A stretch of DNA of 64,000 nt from Eucommia ulmoides (lineage: Eukaryota; Streptophyta; Magnoliopsida; Garryales; Eucommiaceae): contig CM028339.1 in NCBI GenBank assembly GCA_016647705.1, positions 24,715,803 through 24,779,802 of the forward strand, in the 5' to 3' direction. The translations under genes and the position numbers were made by a program. Below the pieces are notes generated by a model. It was not told the origin of the DNA and did not search any database. It was given only the letters and a program-made list of their open reading frames with translations. This document shows positions 11,785 through 24,749 of the stretch, piece by piece. Within the stretch, counting starts at the first letter, position 1. Every line of letters starts with the position of its first letter.

Positions 11785-14700
11785 ATGGAAGGGGAAGGTG
11801 AAACCTCTGGGACTTTGGGACCCCAAAGGCGGGCGGAATCCCCGAGGCAAGTGGAGCCTCAAGAACAAAGAGTTGGGGAGCAGAAAAGTTTGCAAATTGT
11901 GGAATCCCACACGCAGAGTGATAGGTTGCAAGGAAGCTTAGATGCGGTCGAAAGAATTTTGCAGGCGGCTGCCCAGCTAACGGAGCAGCAAGCGAGGATT
12001 ATGGAAAGTCAAAGGGCCCAAAGTGATACCGCCACATCTCAGGCAGTACGATTGAAGAGGTTCAAGGAGTTTGACCCTACGACTTTTACCGGGATGGCGG
12101 GTCCAACTGATGCGGAGAATTGGATCAAAGGCGTGGGGCACGTATTCGAGGCGATGGCGATTGTCGACGATAGTCGAGTTCCCCTTACCACTTTCCAATT
12201 GAGGGAGGAAGTTGAGCATTGGTGGGAAGAAATGAAAAGGCTGATTATTGGTTCTGGGGAAGAGCTCACATTGGACCATTTCGTCACCGTGTTTAATGAG
12301 AAGTATTTTCCCGAGTCTTATCGATTCCAGATGGAGGAGGAATTTATAGTTCTGAATCGGGAAAAGATGACTGTTCAGCAGTACGAAGTCAAATTCGAAA
12401 CTTTATCCTGTTTTGCCCCTAATCTAGTAAAAACAGAGGAGGGAAAATGCATACGTTTCCAGAAGGGACTTCAGCTAGAGATCCGTTCCAGGCTGACAAG
12501 CAAGCAAATTAAGAATTATGCAGAGTTGGTGAATACGGCAAAGCAAGTTGAGAGGGATGTGCAGGAAGCCGCCGAGAGTCGAGAGCAGTACAAGAAAAGC
12601 AGATTTGAGTCACCTAGCAGATTTTCGGGTGGCACTTCACGGGGGACGGTATTTCAACCGCCAATTGCTCGGGCCGCATCATTTGGCCAATCCGCCAGGA
12701 ACTGTGGTTCCCGGCCATCATACCCTAGGCAACAACAAAGTGCATTGGAAGCTAGTGTTGGTCCGTATAGGCAAGAAAGGAATCAACCGACGAGTCGGAC
12801 TAGGAGAGATAAATGTTACCACTGTGGAGCTACAGGTCACTTTGCCAGAGACTGTCCTGTGGGAGTCCCGATATGTTTCCACTGTCATATGCCAGGTCAT
12901 AAATTTACAAATTGTCTTAAACTTACTTCTACATCCGTACCTCCAACGAGCAGTATGGGCAATACGGGTTCTAGTAACGCCCAGGGGCTTGGTAGAGGAT
13001 CATCGAGTAGACCTCCAACGCGAGGCCGGGTTTTTGCTACTACTCGACAAGATGCTCAGGCAATTCCCGAGGTGGTCACAGGTATCATATCTTTATATGC
13101 TAAAAATGCTCGCGTACTTATTGATCCCGGTTCTACGCATTCTTTTGTTTCGGCAACCTTTATGATGCAAGTAGGCAGATTTCCCATTTCTTTATCATAC
13201 CATATTGTTATTTCTACTCCAGTAGGTGAGTCGGTATGGATCGATAGGGTGTATAAGGATAGTCCACTTCGATTTGGTGATAGAGAGTTATTGGCATATC
13301 TATTACCCCTGAGTATTCACGATTTCGATATAATACTGGATATGGATTTGTTATCTGGATATCATGCCACGGTGGACTGTTTCAAGAAGGAAGTGATATT
13401 TCGAATCTCAGGCGAGCCAGAGTTTATATTTGTTGGAGACAGAATTATCACTCTTGTCAGTTTAATTTCAGTATTGGAAGCTAGAAAATTATTAAAAAAA
13501 GGCTGTCAGGGATACCTTACGCACGTAATTGACACCAGTCAGAAAGAAACTCCGGTGGCAGATATTCCTGTAGTCCGAGATTTTTCTGACATATTCCGAG
13601 AAGAATTGTCAGGGTTGCCCGTTGATAGGAAAATGGAATTCACGATCGAGTTACTTCCAGGCACTACCCCTATATCGATTCCACATTATCGTATGGCACC
13701 TACTGAGTTGAAAGAGTTGAAGGTGCAGTTGTAAGATTTATTAGACCGTGGGTTCATCAGGCCCAGTGTTTTCCCATGGGGTGCCCCAGTGCTATTCGTA
13801 AAGAAGAAGGATGGCACGTTGAGAATATGTATTGATTATCGGCAGCTGAATAGGGTGACGGTTCGTAATAAATATCCGTTGCCAATGATTGATGACTTGT
13901 TTGACCAACTCCAGAAAGCTAAAGTATTCTCCAAGATAGATCTTCGATCGGGGTATCACCAACTGAAAGTCAGGGAAAGTGATGTAGCAAAAACAGCATT
14001 TCGTACGAGATACGGACACTATGAATTCCTGGTTATGCCCTTTGGATTGACAAATGCCCCTGCGGCTTTCAATGATTTGATGAACCGTATCTTTTAACCT
14101 TATCTAGACCAATTCCTTATAGTGTTCATTGATGACATTTTGGGTTATTCACAAAGTGAAGAAGAGCATACGAAGCATCTCCGGATTGTATTGTAAACAT
14201 TGTGGGAGAAGCGGTTGTATGTGAAACTTAGTAAATGTGAATTTTGGTTAGATCATGTGGTATTCTTGGGTCATGTCATTTCAGGAGATAGTATTCAGGT
14301 AGACCCGAAGAAAGTTGAAGCTGTCGTTCAGTGGGAAAGATCGAAAAATATGACTGAAGTTCAAAAAATTTTAGGGTTGGCGGGTTACTATCGACAATTT
14401 GTGCAAGGATTTTCCGTGATAGCTACCCCGTTGACCCGATTGACTCGCAAGGAATCCAAATTTGAGTGGACCGATAAATGTGAGCAGAGTTTCCAGGAAT
14501 TGAAGAGTAGGTTAATATCGGCACCAATATTGTCCCTCCCATCCGAAGGAGGTGGTTTCGTGATTTATAGTGACGCATCGCGCCGAGAGCTGGGATGTGT
14601 TCTGATGCAGCATGGTCATGTGATTGCATATGCATCGCGGCAGTTGAAGAACCATGAGCGTAATTACCCGACGCATGATTTAGAGTTGGTTGTGATTGTG

Positions 14701-16464
14701 TTCGCCCTGAAGATTTGGAGGCACTACCTGTATAGCGAGACATGTGAAATATTCACTGACCATCAGAGTTTGAAGTACTTTTTTACTCAGAAGGAATTAA
14801 ATCTGAGGCAGAGACCTTGGATGGAGTTGATTAAGGACTATGATTTCACTATCCATTACCATCCAGGAAAGGCTAATGTTGTAGCAGATGCTTTAAGTCG
14901 AAAATCGGCAAGCTCGGTCGCACACCTCCGTGTCGCCCATGCTAACCTGTATGCAGAATTGAGATCGTTGCGAGTTCAGTTAGAGGTTGGTCAGACAGCA
15001 CTATTGCTTGCAACCTTGACTTTGAGACCGACGTTGGTTGACCGTGTTATTGAAGCTCAAAAGTCAGACATTCAATTGAAGAGGATTCGGGATGAAGTAA
15101 AAAATAGTCACCGAACTGATCATCATATCAGGGAGGGGGACGAAGTTTTGATGTGTGGAAATAGGTTGTGTGTGCCTAACGATGCCAATTTGAAAAAAGA
15201 TATCTGAGAAGAGGCGCATAGCTCCGCATACGCAATGCATCCGGGGAGAACTAAAATGTATCGGGACTTGCGTGAGCGTTATTGGTGGACTGGAATGAAA
15301 TGGGAGATCGCAGAATTTGTGGCCAGGTGACTTGTGTACCAACAAGTAAAGATCGAGTATCAGCGTCCAGGTGGGTTGCTACAACTCCTACCTATTCCAG
15401 AGTGGAAGTGGGAGCATATCACGATGGATTTTGTTTTGGGATTACCCTGTACTCAAAAGGGGTATAATTCCATCTGGGTGATCGTTGATAGGCTTACCAA
15501 GTCCACTCATTTTCTAGTCGTAAAGACGATATTTTCTCTTGAAAAGTATGCCCAACTGTATATCGATGAGATTGTTAGATTGTATGGCGCACCGGTTTCT
15601 ATAGTGTCGGATAGAGATTCCAGATTTACTTCGAGATTGGGGCCAAGTCTCCAAACTACTTTAGGTACCAAGCTGAATTTTAGCACCGCTTTCCATCCTC
15701 AGACAGACGGCCAGTCAAAGCGTATGATTTAGACGTTGGAAGATATGTTGAGGGGATGTGTTCTGGAATTTCCTAGAAGCTGGGACGATCACTTGCCGTT
15801 GATGGAATTTGCTTACAACAACAGCTACCACTCGGCAATTGAGATGGCTCCGTATGAGGCATTGTACGATAGGAGATGTAGAACCCCCGTTTGTTGGACT
15901 GAGGTAGGTGAACGTAAGTTGTTGATGTCGGACATAGCCCAACTGACAACAAAAAAAGTAGAGGTGATTTGAGAAAAGTTGAAAATCGCTCAGAGTGGGC
16001 AGAAGTGTTATGCAGACAAGCACCGGCGGGAGTTAGAGTTTGAGGTAGGGGATCATGTGTTCTTGCGTATTTCTCCGTGGAAAGACATAATGAGGTTTGG
16101 AAAGAAAAGGAAGTTGAGTCCAAGATACATCGAACCATATGAAATTCTAGAGCGGGTTAGCACGACAACGTATAGACTCGCGTTACCGCCAGAGTTATCT
16201 CGACTACACGATGTTTTCCATATATCGATGCTCCGAAAATATGTGCCAGACCCTTCTCATGTGTTGACTTCGCAGCCGATTGAATTAGAAGCTGATTTGT
16301 CCTACGTTGAGGAGTCGGTCCAAATCCTAAGCCGTAAAGATCAAGTGTTGCGAACGAGGACGATCCCGTTGGTCAAAGTATTGTGGCGCAGTCATGCGGT
16401 AGAAGAGGCAACATAGGAGCGAAAGGAAGAAATGAGGAACAAATACCCGCATTTGTTTGACTAA
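11785..16464 (+). pseudogene. Chromovirus gag-pol polyprotein, eight in-frame stops
   Basis: One uninterrupted frame of 1560 codons with no indel. Gag holds two CCHC knuckles (12814-12855 CYHCGATGHFARDC; 12874-12915 CFHCHMPGHKFTNC). Protease shows IDPGSTHSF (Asp at 13123). RT has [11 protein letters not shown] and the catalytic FIDD at 14125-14136. RNase H keeps SDAS, HDLEL, FTDHQS and VADALSR. Integrase has an HHCC domain whose first Cys is a stop (15328) and whose second reads Tyr; its catalytic triad is Asp 15427, Asp 15610, then Lys at 15718 where Glu is expected at D-D35-E spacing. The C-terminal tail resembles a chromodomain. Stops begin at 13732, 14095, 14194, 15205, 15328, 15730, 15970 and 16414; most need one C-to-T or G-to-A change. 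The start is the first ATG of the frame, 220 bases after the PBS. Confidence 0.92.

Positions 16465-16467
<3 letters not shown>

Positions 16468-16517
<50 letters not shown>
16468..16517 (+). repeat. Run of 50 A between pol and PPT
   Basis: An uninterrupted A run beginning four bases after the terminal stop codon. It may be a slippage expansion. Confidence 0.9.
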
Positions 16518-16518
<1 letters not shown>

Positions 16519-16557
16519 GTTAATAAATAAATAAAATTTCAGGACGAAATTTCTCTT

Positions 16558-16570
16558 AGGAGGGAAAAGT
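16558..16570 (+). other. Polypurine tract of chromovirus
   Basis: AGGAGGGAAAAGT ends exactly where the 3' LTR begins. Confidence 0.75.
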
Positions 16571-17831
16571 TGTAAAACCTAAGTTATAGGACATACGTCA
16601 TAAATAGTCGCATTATAGAATATTAGAGGATTTTAGGGTAAAACAATTTATTGATAAAAACTCAAATCAAAAGTTGGGGGTCAAATTGGGAATTTAGGAA
16701 CACAAAAAATTTAAACTTGAGATTTGGATTGGCAATTAGGAATCAAAAGTAAAAATGTTAAGGGCAAAATTATAAATGTTGGAACTTTTAAAACTTAAAC
16801 TACCTGAAATAAGGATCCTAAAGAAAATGAAGGGAGGAAAGTGTAATTTAAGTTTTTTTTATATATATCTATATACTCAGTCGGTAAACTGACGGGCGAT
16901 CTACCGGCCAAGGAGGGGTGATCCAGGGGCGACGTGGCGAGCTCAGAATTGGTTTAACTACTAATATCATGCAATAAAAACCCTCCTACATGCAAAGAAA
17001 GGAGGAAATCGGAGGAAAAAACTCGAAAATTCTAGAGAGAGAGAGAACCGGAACGAAAGGGGGTCATCGGTTTTTCTTGAATCGACGCTCCTCCGGCAGC
17101 GTGGTCGTGGCTGATAAGGGCGTGCGTGGTCGTAAACAGTTCCAGGAGAGGGTGGTCCGGCTGGTGGCGTGGCTCGTCGACGGAGGGACAGTGCACGTTT
17201 TTAGCGTCGCCGATGAGTGGGAGTTGCAAATCGTCGTCCAACCATCTCCGATCGTCGGGCTGGTGAGTATTTATGTGGTTTCCCACTAATTAGTTGATAG
17301 GTGTGTGCATGCGTGAGCGTGACAAGCTGGGTCGATAAAATCCGACGGTGGGGATTGCGCTGGGGTTTTTCTTCTTCCGGCAGTATGAGAATTTTGTGTG
17401 TGTGTGTTCGGATTTTTCAATTAGGGTGTGCGTGCGTGTGTGTGTGTGTGTGTGAATCTGTGTTGCTTCGACGAAGACACAGCAACGAAAAAAAAAAAAT
17501 GAGACGGAGAGAGAGAGAGAGAGGGCGATCAATAGCAGTGGTCGTGGAGTGAGTTGGTTATGGCTGTGGTGTGCCGCTGTGTGTGTACGCCGCCGTCAGC
17601 AGGAGTCGTTGGTCCCGTGATGAGCCGATGGCACCGACATGCATGTGTGGCTGCATGCATGGGGGGTGTTGTGGGTGTCGCATCTGGCAAAGGTGGGTGA
17701 ACAGGGGCCTGCTGGGTGTGCAAGTAAGCCGGTGGGGTGGCCGGGGGGTGGTGTCTGATGGACATCGTGGGTGGTGCAGGGTTGACAGGCGAATCGGCAA
17801 GGAGGGAGAAGCCACCAGTGGTCGGCAACAG

Positions 17832-17867
<36 letters not shown>

Positions 17868-19287
17868 AGCCGACGGGGCTAGGAAGAACCGAAAACAGAA
17901 AAAAAAAACAAAAAAAAAAAAAAAAAAGGGAAATTGCACAACTGACCCCACCAAAAGGGAAAAATTCCAATTCAAATGAAAATCCTTTTTGAGGCCCATA
18001 AATAACTCGGAAAGGATCTCGTTTGCTGTTAAATTTATTCTAGTTTTGTTAAAATTCAATCTTAGCCTAAAATCTTGGTAACCGGAGTAATAAATTGGGA
18101 TCGTTCATATTACGGGATTTCTTATGTAATAAATAATGGAACAAAATTATTAGAATAATAACAAATCTCATAGATAAAATGTGGGGAATGGAAAATGTGG
18201 AACTTAGGGCATGCCTTACATGACTAGGTGATTTTACATGAAATATTAACTTAGACCCTATCATTTCTAGGTTCGCAGACGCCAACACCTCGGTAAGCTT
18301 TGGACAGTGAGGTTTTTGTAGCACCAGAAACAAGGTGAGTGTACTGTCTTCTCACCGAATTATATATATATATATATATATACATACATGATGAAAATTG
18401 GTTGTATTTATATTAGAAGCTTTTAGAAAAATTATGTGGTGATTAGACGATATTATTGAGTGATGTTGATCAGCTTTGGCGGAGTGATGTTTATCCGCTT
18501 CGGCGGAGTGATGTTTATCTGCTTTGGCGGAGTGATGTTATCCGCTTCGGCAGAGTGATGTTTATCTGCTTCGGTAGAGTGATGTTAGACGTTTGTACTG
18601 CGTAGTGATTATCCGCTTCGGCGGAGTGATAGGTGTTCGTAGGAAGGCATATCCTACGGATGGTACGGTACCGTTGCAAACTCCCGATCGTGAGGTTAAA
18701 ACGATCACCATGGCTAGCCAGTGTGTTTTGTAGTGGAGTGGTGGTTTGGGGTGTGATGTTTTGTTTATATTGGATAATTTATTATGTATTTCAGGCGATT
18801 GGTATGATATTTATACCGGATGGTTTTAAAAATGGAACTTATATATATTACTTCATTTTTACTGCATATATAGCGCTTATGCTGAATCCATGTGTAAATG
18901 TTGTTTTATCTAGAAGGTATTATTGTTAAATAAGAATGATTTTATTAAGAAGGCAGTACACTCGTAGGTGAAATGGCTAGGAGTCGGTCCTCTACTGGCA
19001 CAGGGTAGAGTCCATCGATGGTATAGCAAGGAAAAATTTCGGGAAGTGCTTCCTGAGGCGAACCTAGGAGAGGTTCATCATTTTTTTTTTTCCTTTCGTT
19101 GTTATTAAAAAGAAATATCAGGAACGGGTGTGTCCCTAGGTAGGGAAGATGTTTATGACCTTTATTTTGATGGTTGTATAATTATGAATGGCTACCGTCG
19201 CTTTCTAGTTGGTTTGTCGCCTAGGTAATGTCGTGTCGACGTCACACCGACCCCACAGGTAACGGGTGTCCAGGGTGGGGTGTGACA
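16571..19287 (+). repeat. 3' LTR of chromovirus
   Basis: 2717 bases, partner of 8891-11549. It has a longer AT run near 18361-18382, only three G where the other LTR has fourteen, and one more hairpin unit. Confidence 0.88.
18468..18630 (+). repeat. Tandem TCCGCTTCGGCGGA hairpin array (6 units)
   Basis: Same array as in the 5' LTR but with six units. Units two and six keep the perfect TCCGC-TTCG-GCGGA core. Confidence 0.75.
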
Positions 19288-19452
19288 ATAGTCCTATCGG
19301 ACTGGTAGCTGGATGCTAAGGATACTGAACCATCGACTGAACATTCGAGCTTGAAGGCATCTGTTGATAATTTAACGTTGACAGTCCTGCTCCAGATGGC
19401 CCTGCCGCGGATAGTCCTCTAAAGGACTGTTTTGTTCCAAATATAGTCTGAC

Positions 19453-20541
19453 CTATGAAATGTTGTTGAGCACTATACTGCTGTTGGTATGCATGATATG
19501 ATGACTACATAAACTGGAACGTTTGTTCCAAATTTCTGTGATTTTCCCAAATACAGCTTCCATATGCGTATTCATTTGGACGATACTATTTTCTAGCCCA
19601 ACCATCTGATGTTCCATCATTTTTGCATGTACACGAAGATCATCAACCTGTTCACAAAGCAAATCTGTCTTCTAATTCGAGCTCATTTCATTCTCATCAT
19701 CTTCTTCTTCCTTAATCTGCACTCTTTATCTTCTCTCATTTCTCTTCTTCACCCATCTATTTCCTTGATACTCATATCCCATTAGAACAATATTTCCCAC
19801 ATTAATCCACCCCAGTGTCATTGTCATGAATTTTATTCATCAGGATCAATTTCCACTCCAAAATGGTCAAGCAACCTTAGGAGCGCATCAGCATAGGGCA
19901 AAACTCCGGAGGGTTTCTGAAGGTGATATTTCATGCGATCCATCGTGATATGAGCCAAATCTAACTTTATTCCTTCAACAATCTCATTCATCAAGTAAAT
20001 AACAAAGTCATTAATATTTGCATGACTTCCCCCTCTAGGCACAATCGTATAGGTTATTACCAAATGAAGGAACTTGTGCTCAAGGGTTAACGATCCTACT
20101 TTATCACCATCCAAGTCAAATTTTTGTTCAATTTCCCTTATGTTAAAATTTAACAAAAGCCAGTGGGGAGTATTGAAAGGAAATACATCTCGTCTTGGTA
20201 TCTCCAAAATATCACATAATAATCCCCTATTAAGCCGAAATTCTTTTCCTTTAACAAAAGATGTCATATAAACATCATTATATGTGAGAATACTGTAAAA
20301 CATTCTTACCGACACCGACATCCATTCATTCTTTTGAGTAACAAACTTGGTCCACCCCAAACCTCTAAAATACTTCTCAATGTCAAGATTTTTCTACTTT
20401 AAACTGACAAATCTATAGGTTTGCAACCTACAACCTTTCGATTAACAAACTCCTCATTGTATCTAATTTCTTGCTCCTCTTTTTGAAAATAGGTATTATC
20501 ATATTTAGATTTTTTAGCATGCTTCTTGATTTTAGGCATTT
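19453..20541 (-). pseudogene. Plant-transposon-protein-like ORF carried by copia-like copy A
   Basis: The gene would start at the ATG at 20541 (MPKIKKHAKK, a lysine-rich N-terminus). The main open piece (20360-19833) follows the layout of the putative plant transposon protein domain: GWTKFV, a VRMFY segment, VKGKEFRLNRGLLCDILEIP, then a helical stretch ending in LLDHFGVEIDPDE. A Glu-rich stretch and a coiled coil (LCEQVDDLRVHAKMMEHQMV, 19662-19453) follow in other frames. There is a frameshift plus a stop near 20370-20400. It lies downstream of gag on the same strand; copy B has no counterpart between gag and PPT. The domain name is from memory of the pattern. The function of these proteins is unknown to me. 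Confidence 0.5.
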
Positions 20542-20819
20542 TTCTCATACATTCAAAATAAATCAACCAAAACAACCCAATAGATTTAGCCTAGACAGAT
20601 AAGCAACTGAAGCCCTAGAAGATAGAGAGAATGCCAACCTTATCTCGAAGAAAAGGGTCTCCAAATCTTAGATCCAAGCAAAAAATCTTCAAATCCAAGC
20701 CAAATCGAACTAATTTCGTGAGGTTTAGGAGTAAACGGACTTGGGAGAGAAAGGGTTTTTGGAGAGAAAGGGTTTTAAAATCAAAATGGTGTAAAAAAAA
20801 ATATGAGTTGGGTATTTAA

Positions 20820-20985
20820 ATCCCATAACAACAGGTCGACCGCCCATTTAGGGTCAGTTGACTTACAGATGTAGCGCCTTTCACTCTTCCCAGGCTTGCT
20901 ACTATCGATTGACCGACAATACACTATTGGTTGACTGACACTTCTCACCTCTTCGTCTTTTAGTGCATATAAACCCTAATTTGAT
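20820..20985 (-). promoter_or_regulatory. Possible promoter of the 20541 ORF, with GTCGAC words
   Basis: On the minus strand a TATA-like TTTATATGC (about 20966-20974) lies 430 bases before the ATG. Downstream are ttgaccgac, gttgactga and ggtcgaccg words like those in the copia LTR arrays, so this may be a displaced LTR-like promoter. Composition only; no further support. Confidence 0.25.
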
Positions 20986-21199
20986 CAACTTAGCTCAATT
21001 TGTACCTCTTATTTTGATCCACATATTTTATTAAAAATATTTTTCAATTACTCACATATTTAAACACACACACCCGCATATTACAAACATCTAAATTTCA
21101 AAATGTGCAGGCTCAGTCTCCCTACCAAAATTAATATACTTAAACTTTAAAACATTTGACAAACCTAGATCATCCTTGGGAGTAATTGGTGTGTGTTCC

Positions 21200-22524
21200 T
21201 ATACACGCCAAGATTTTTACGTCCTCACGGTATATGACTATTTGCAAGTACATGAGGTTTAGTTTTAATATAGTAGATCTTTTAGGATCGGATATCGTTC
21301 CCACAGGGACGGGTTGAACAATTGAGTATCGCAATTTACATAGTCTCCTATTATCCAGACGGTTAAAGAATTGTTTTAAAATTAAACTAATTAAACTAAG
21401 CTAAACTACAATTAGTAGGTTAATCCTAACTAAGTTGATTAACTATGGATCAATTTCGTTCACTTAATACATGTTTGATTTCATTTTAGTTAACAATAAC
21501 GGAGTTCAGGTATCCAACAATCTCGGTTCTTAAACTCCTCCGTCACCTCTTCCGAGTGTAAGACGGGAGAATACGTGACTTTGCGCCAACGCCGAAGTCC
21601 CCCTAAATGTCTTAACGACTCTAGGTCATGTGAGTCTTACCCCAATGTCATCGATTGCACACTAATTAATGCCCTCCCGGGTCATTAGGTCGTAACAATG
21701 TGTTTGCCCTAATCCGAATCCAGGGTTACCTCTACCGAGCGTCAAACCCTAGATTTTCAATTCCAACCCTAATACCTTAACAATCATATTGAATTTTTCA
21801 TGAAATGATAAACACAATCGGATTTAAAAGTGAACAACCGTTAAAGAAACATGTATTTCATCAAACTAGTATTTACACAACTACACCGATCCCTAACTAA
21901 TATTTAACTAATCTATCATGATCTTGGCCATTGGAACATTAAGCCAAGAAGGATTCATCATAATTCACTAGTAAAAAAATAAATTACAAATAGAGAAATA
22001 AAAAGAGAAAGATCAAATCTTAAAGTGGAGTAGTTTCCACTTTTGCCGAAGATCGATCCGCTAGTGTTTCCTCTTCCTGAATGATTAATCTCCTCCTTCG
22101 GCTCTTCAAAAATGGCCAAGGATCACCTTCTAAGGGTTAGGGATGTTCAACCATCCAAGTACTCTAATGGAAATGAGAGAAAAATGTTTTATAGGTGCAA
22201 GATTTCAAAATATCTGAAAATATTTATTTGCTGTGCAAAGGTCACCGCCGCGACGGTGGGACTTTTATGCTCAAAACTGCACTCTCTGCATTCTCACCAC
22301 CGTGGCGGTGGATTCTTCGCCACGGCGGTGGCTTCTGTGATCTTGAAACCTCGTTTCTTCATCATTTCTTCACCATTTTTCCACCGTTTTCACTCGTTTG
22401 TCTCTTGTTTGCGTCTCTACACCTGAATTACATAAAAACTAATAAAAACACAATTAAATATATATAATTCACTCGAAAACTACCAAATTCGGCTTAGAAG
22501 TAGATAGGTATTTTACACCTATCA
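21200..22524 (-). repeat. 3' LTR of LARD B
   Basis: Partner of 26210-27599; whole lines match almost base for base (for example 21340-21480 against 26330-26470). It has three GC palindromes at 22240-22340. Confidence 0.8.
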
Positions 22525-22539
22525 AATACCCCCAAACTT
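22525..22539 (-). other. Polypurine tract of LARD B
   Basis: Minus strand AAGTTTGGGGGTATT, identical to the LARD A tract, abuts the 3' LTR. Confidence 0.65.
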
Positions 22540-24242
22540 GGAATTTTGCTAGTCCTCGAGCAAAACACCCTAACACTAAATTAAACTAACTACCCTAAGT
22601 AACTTACAACTAATCTAAAAATGAAAAACTTGTAACACAAAAGAAGTAAATGCATGTAAGTATAAAGTTCAACCAAAGAAACCAATTTGTTCTTCCCCCA
22701 ATATCCCAAAATCTAATCAAGTTCGGGAAATAACCCACACCAAGTGGTGTTCTAGAATTTCAACAATCAATATCAATAAAAACCATTCTAGATCCATTGA
22801 ATGTGCGTGTGTGAGAACTCAAATGTATAATTACCCACATACCGAATTGGATTATGCAATTATTAAGTTTATAACGTATATTGTTTAAGAATTCAGGAAA
22901 ACCATACGCTTGATTTGGGTCTACTATCCACTAATGTAGGCTCAGATATTCCCAAAGATCAATAGGACTTGGTTTGGCTTTAGAGAACGACCACGGGTAT
23001 CACTGGAATTGAAAATAGATAATTGGTTTAATTGATTGATACTCGAGGTAAAATCGCTTGTTTCTATCCTCTCTCATAACATGACACTTTTAAAACACAA
23101 TTCTGAATAGGAATTGAAGATCTTTGTATTCACTTGTCGAAAAAAAAAAATGAAAACTAAATTTTAATACTAGTTTTTTTTTTTTTTTTTTTTTTAACTT
23201 TCCTAAATGAATTCGAAATAAAACAGTTTTAGGAGTGTGCAAAAAGAAGTTTAGAGAAACACATCCTCAAAATTATTCGAATTTAATAAAATTTAGGAAC
23301 AAGCAAATAAAGAAATGATAGAAACACACCCCCAAACTTAATTTAGGAGCGTGCAAAAAGAAATACGAAAGTGACAAGTGAATACACTAATACCGAATCA
23401 ATAAAAATTCATCTGAAACCCGACCGCTCACTTGATTTCACTCAATTTGAAAATTAGGCTTAGTGACATTGGTTTAGGAAAAAATTAAACAAAAAGAGTA
23501 TTTGAACGTTTTCAGAATTTATTATGTTATCGGCTTCGACAGGGGAAATAAGGAATGAAATTTTTTAGGTTAGCTACAACGGTTCAAGGGAAAAAAGGAC
23601 GGCCTAAATCACGTATCCGGAATTACCTTACCTAGGATTTCGCCTCAAGTTTCCCCCTCAAAATGAATAATTGGCATCTAATTGTTCAGATTATTATACA
23701 TTGAGTCCGAATGTCGTGCGATTTTTGAATCGATATAATTTTTACCCAATCGACATGTTAAGCACACAAAACACACATGGAAGGCATTACCCCCGACCTC
23801 AATATGCAATTAAGGGATAATTCTCATCATCGGGACTTGGCCCAAATGAACTCACTAACTACACATGCAAATACAACTTCATACATATACAATTCTAGAC
23901 TAAATCTAATACTAACATACATTAATTAATATAACACCACACATACAAAAACAAAAATTAAACTAAACTAAACAAAAAAATTAAAAACTAAAACATATAT
24001 TAAAACAATAAAATATATACATAAATATCCTTCTATACATCAAAAAAAATTCATTTTGTTCAAAAAAATAATGGTTCATCCTTCTTCTACAAAAACACAA
24101 AAATGGATTAACACTCCCCCAAACTTAAATGTGGCAGTGTCCACACTGCCTAGCAGCGAACCCAATAAACATATAGTATTCATGCAAACAAAATGGGTTG
24201 AACACATACCTAGGGAATAAGACGTAGAAGTCTCATTCCCTA
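22540..24242 (-). other. LARD B noncoding internal region
   Basis: No credible ORF. Parts mirror LARD A 5640-7070, for example the block around 22730-22990 against 6660-6900. A T run lies at about 23174-23196. Confidence 0.4.
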
Positions 24243-24749
24243 CTATCCACCTGAAGAGGGGTCATTACCACCACTATCACGTCGGAAAGGAAAAAGTGGT
24301 GGTTGCAAAAGGTGCAGCGGCACCTGCGGCACAGTCGAAAAAGTATGCATTTCAATGCCGAGGCCCTCGCAAATAAGTCGGTTGACTTGATCTTGATAGC
24401 GCCTGAATTGATACTGGTATGTCCATAGCTCGTGTTTCCCTATCCAAAGATTCTGGAGTTCTTGATAAACTCGCTCCCCATCAAATCTGGCCCGTCCTGG
24501 TGCCTCGGGAATTGGGGCCTCAGAAGGCCTTGCCTCATCTCCCGCATGCTCAACTTCTTCTTCTGCTCCTCTCTTGCCCTGGCCTTGAGCGATTGGCCCT
24601 AATCTTCTCTACTTTATACAAGTCCTAGTGAACTCATGCTTATGGTAATATGCTTCAGCCGCTTTCGAAACAAATTTAGTGGAATCAAAGTCAGGGGCTG
24701 ACCCCGACCTTTCTCCACGTGCCCTTTTCGTAGCCACCTTCTTTGGCAT
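24243..24749 (-). pseudogene. Short LARD B ORF with one stop
   Basis: One frame of 169 codons opens with MPKKVATKRARGERSG and continues FDSTKFVSKAAEAYYHKHEF, the usual start of plant LARD ORFs (basic, Ser/Gly-rich, then RFVS..A...Y). A TAG about 46 codons in interrupts it. The downstream part is acidic, then helical (ERVYQELQNLWIGKHELW), ending in a Pro-rich tail. The N- and C-terminal parts seem joined without the usual central domain, so it looks internally deleted. No function can be assigned. Confidence 0.4.

Larger units (their letters stand above)
8891..19287 (+). mobile_element. Ty3/gypsy chromovirus, Tekay/Del type
   Basis: Full-length element with LTRs TGTAAAACC...GTGTGACA at 8891-11549 and 16571-19287 and a perfect target duplication atagt (8886-8890 and 19288-19292). 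Internal order is PBS, a single-frame gag-pro-RT-RH-int-chromodomain-like ORF, a run of 50 A, and PPT. Long LTRs, two Gag knuckles and a C-terminal chromodomain-like tail fit the Tekay/Del lineage. It landed in copy A just beyond the end of the 19453-20541 gene. The two LTRs differ by roughly 5 percent over the first 110 bases by eye, so this is not a fresh insertion. Eight premature stops make it inactive. Confidence 0.88.

Noticed and set aside
24419..24628. Plus-strand ORF rich in Leu and Pro
   Set aside because: It is the shadow of the minus-strand LARD ORF at 24243-24749.
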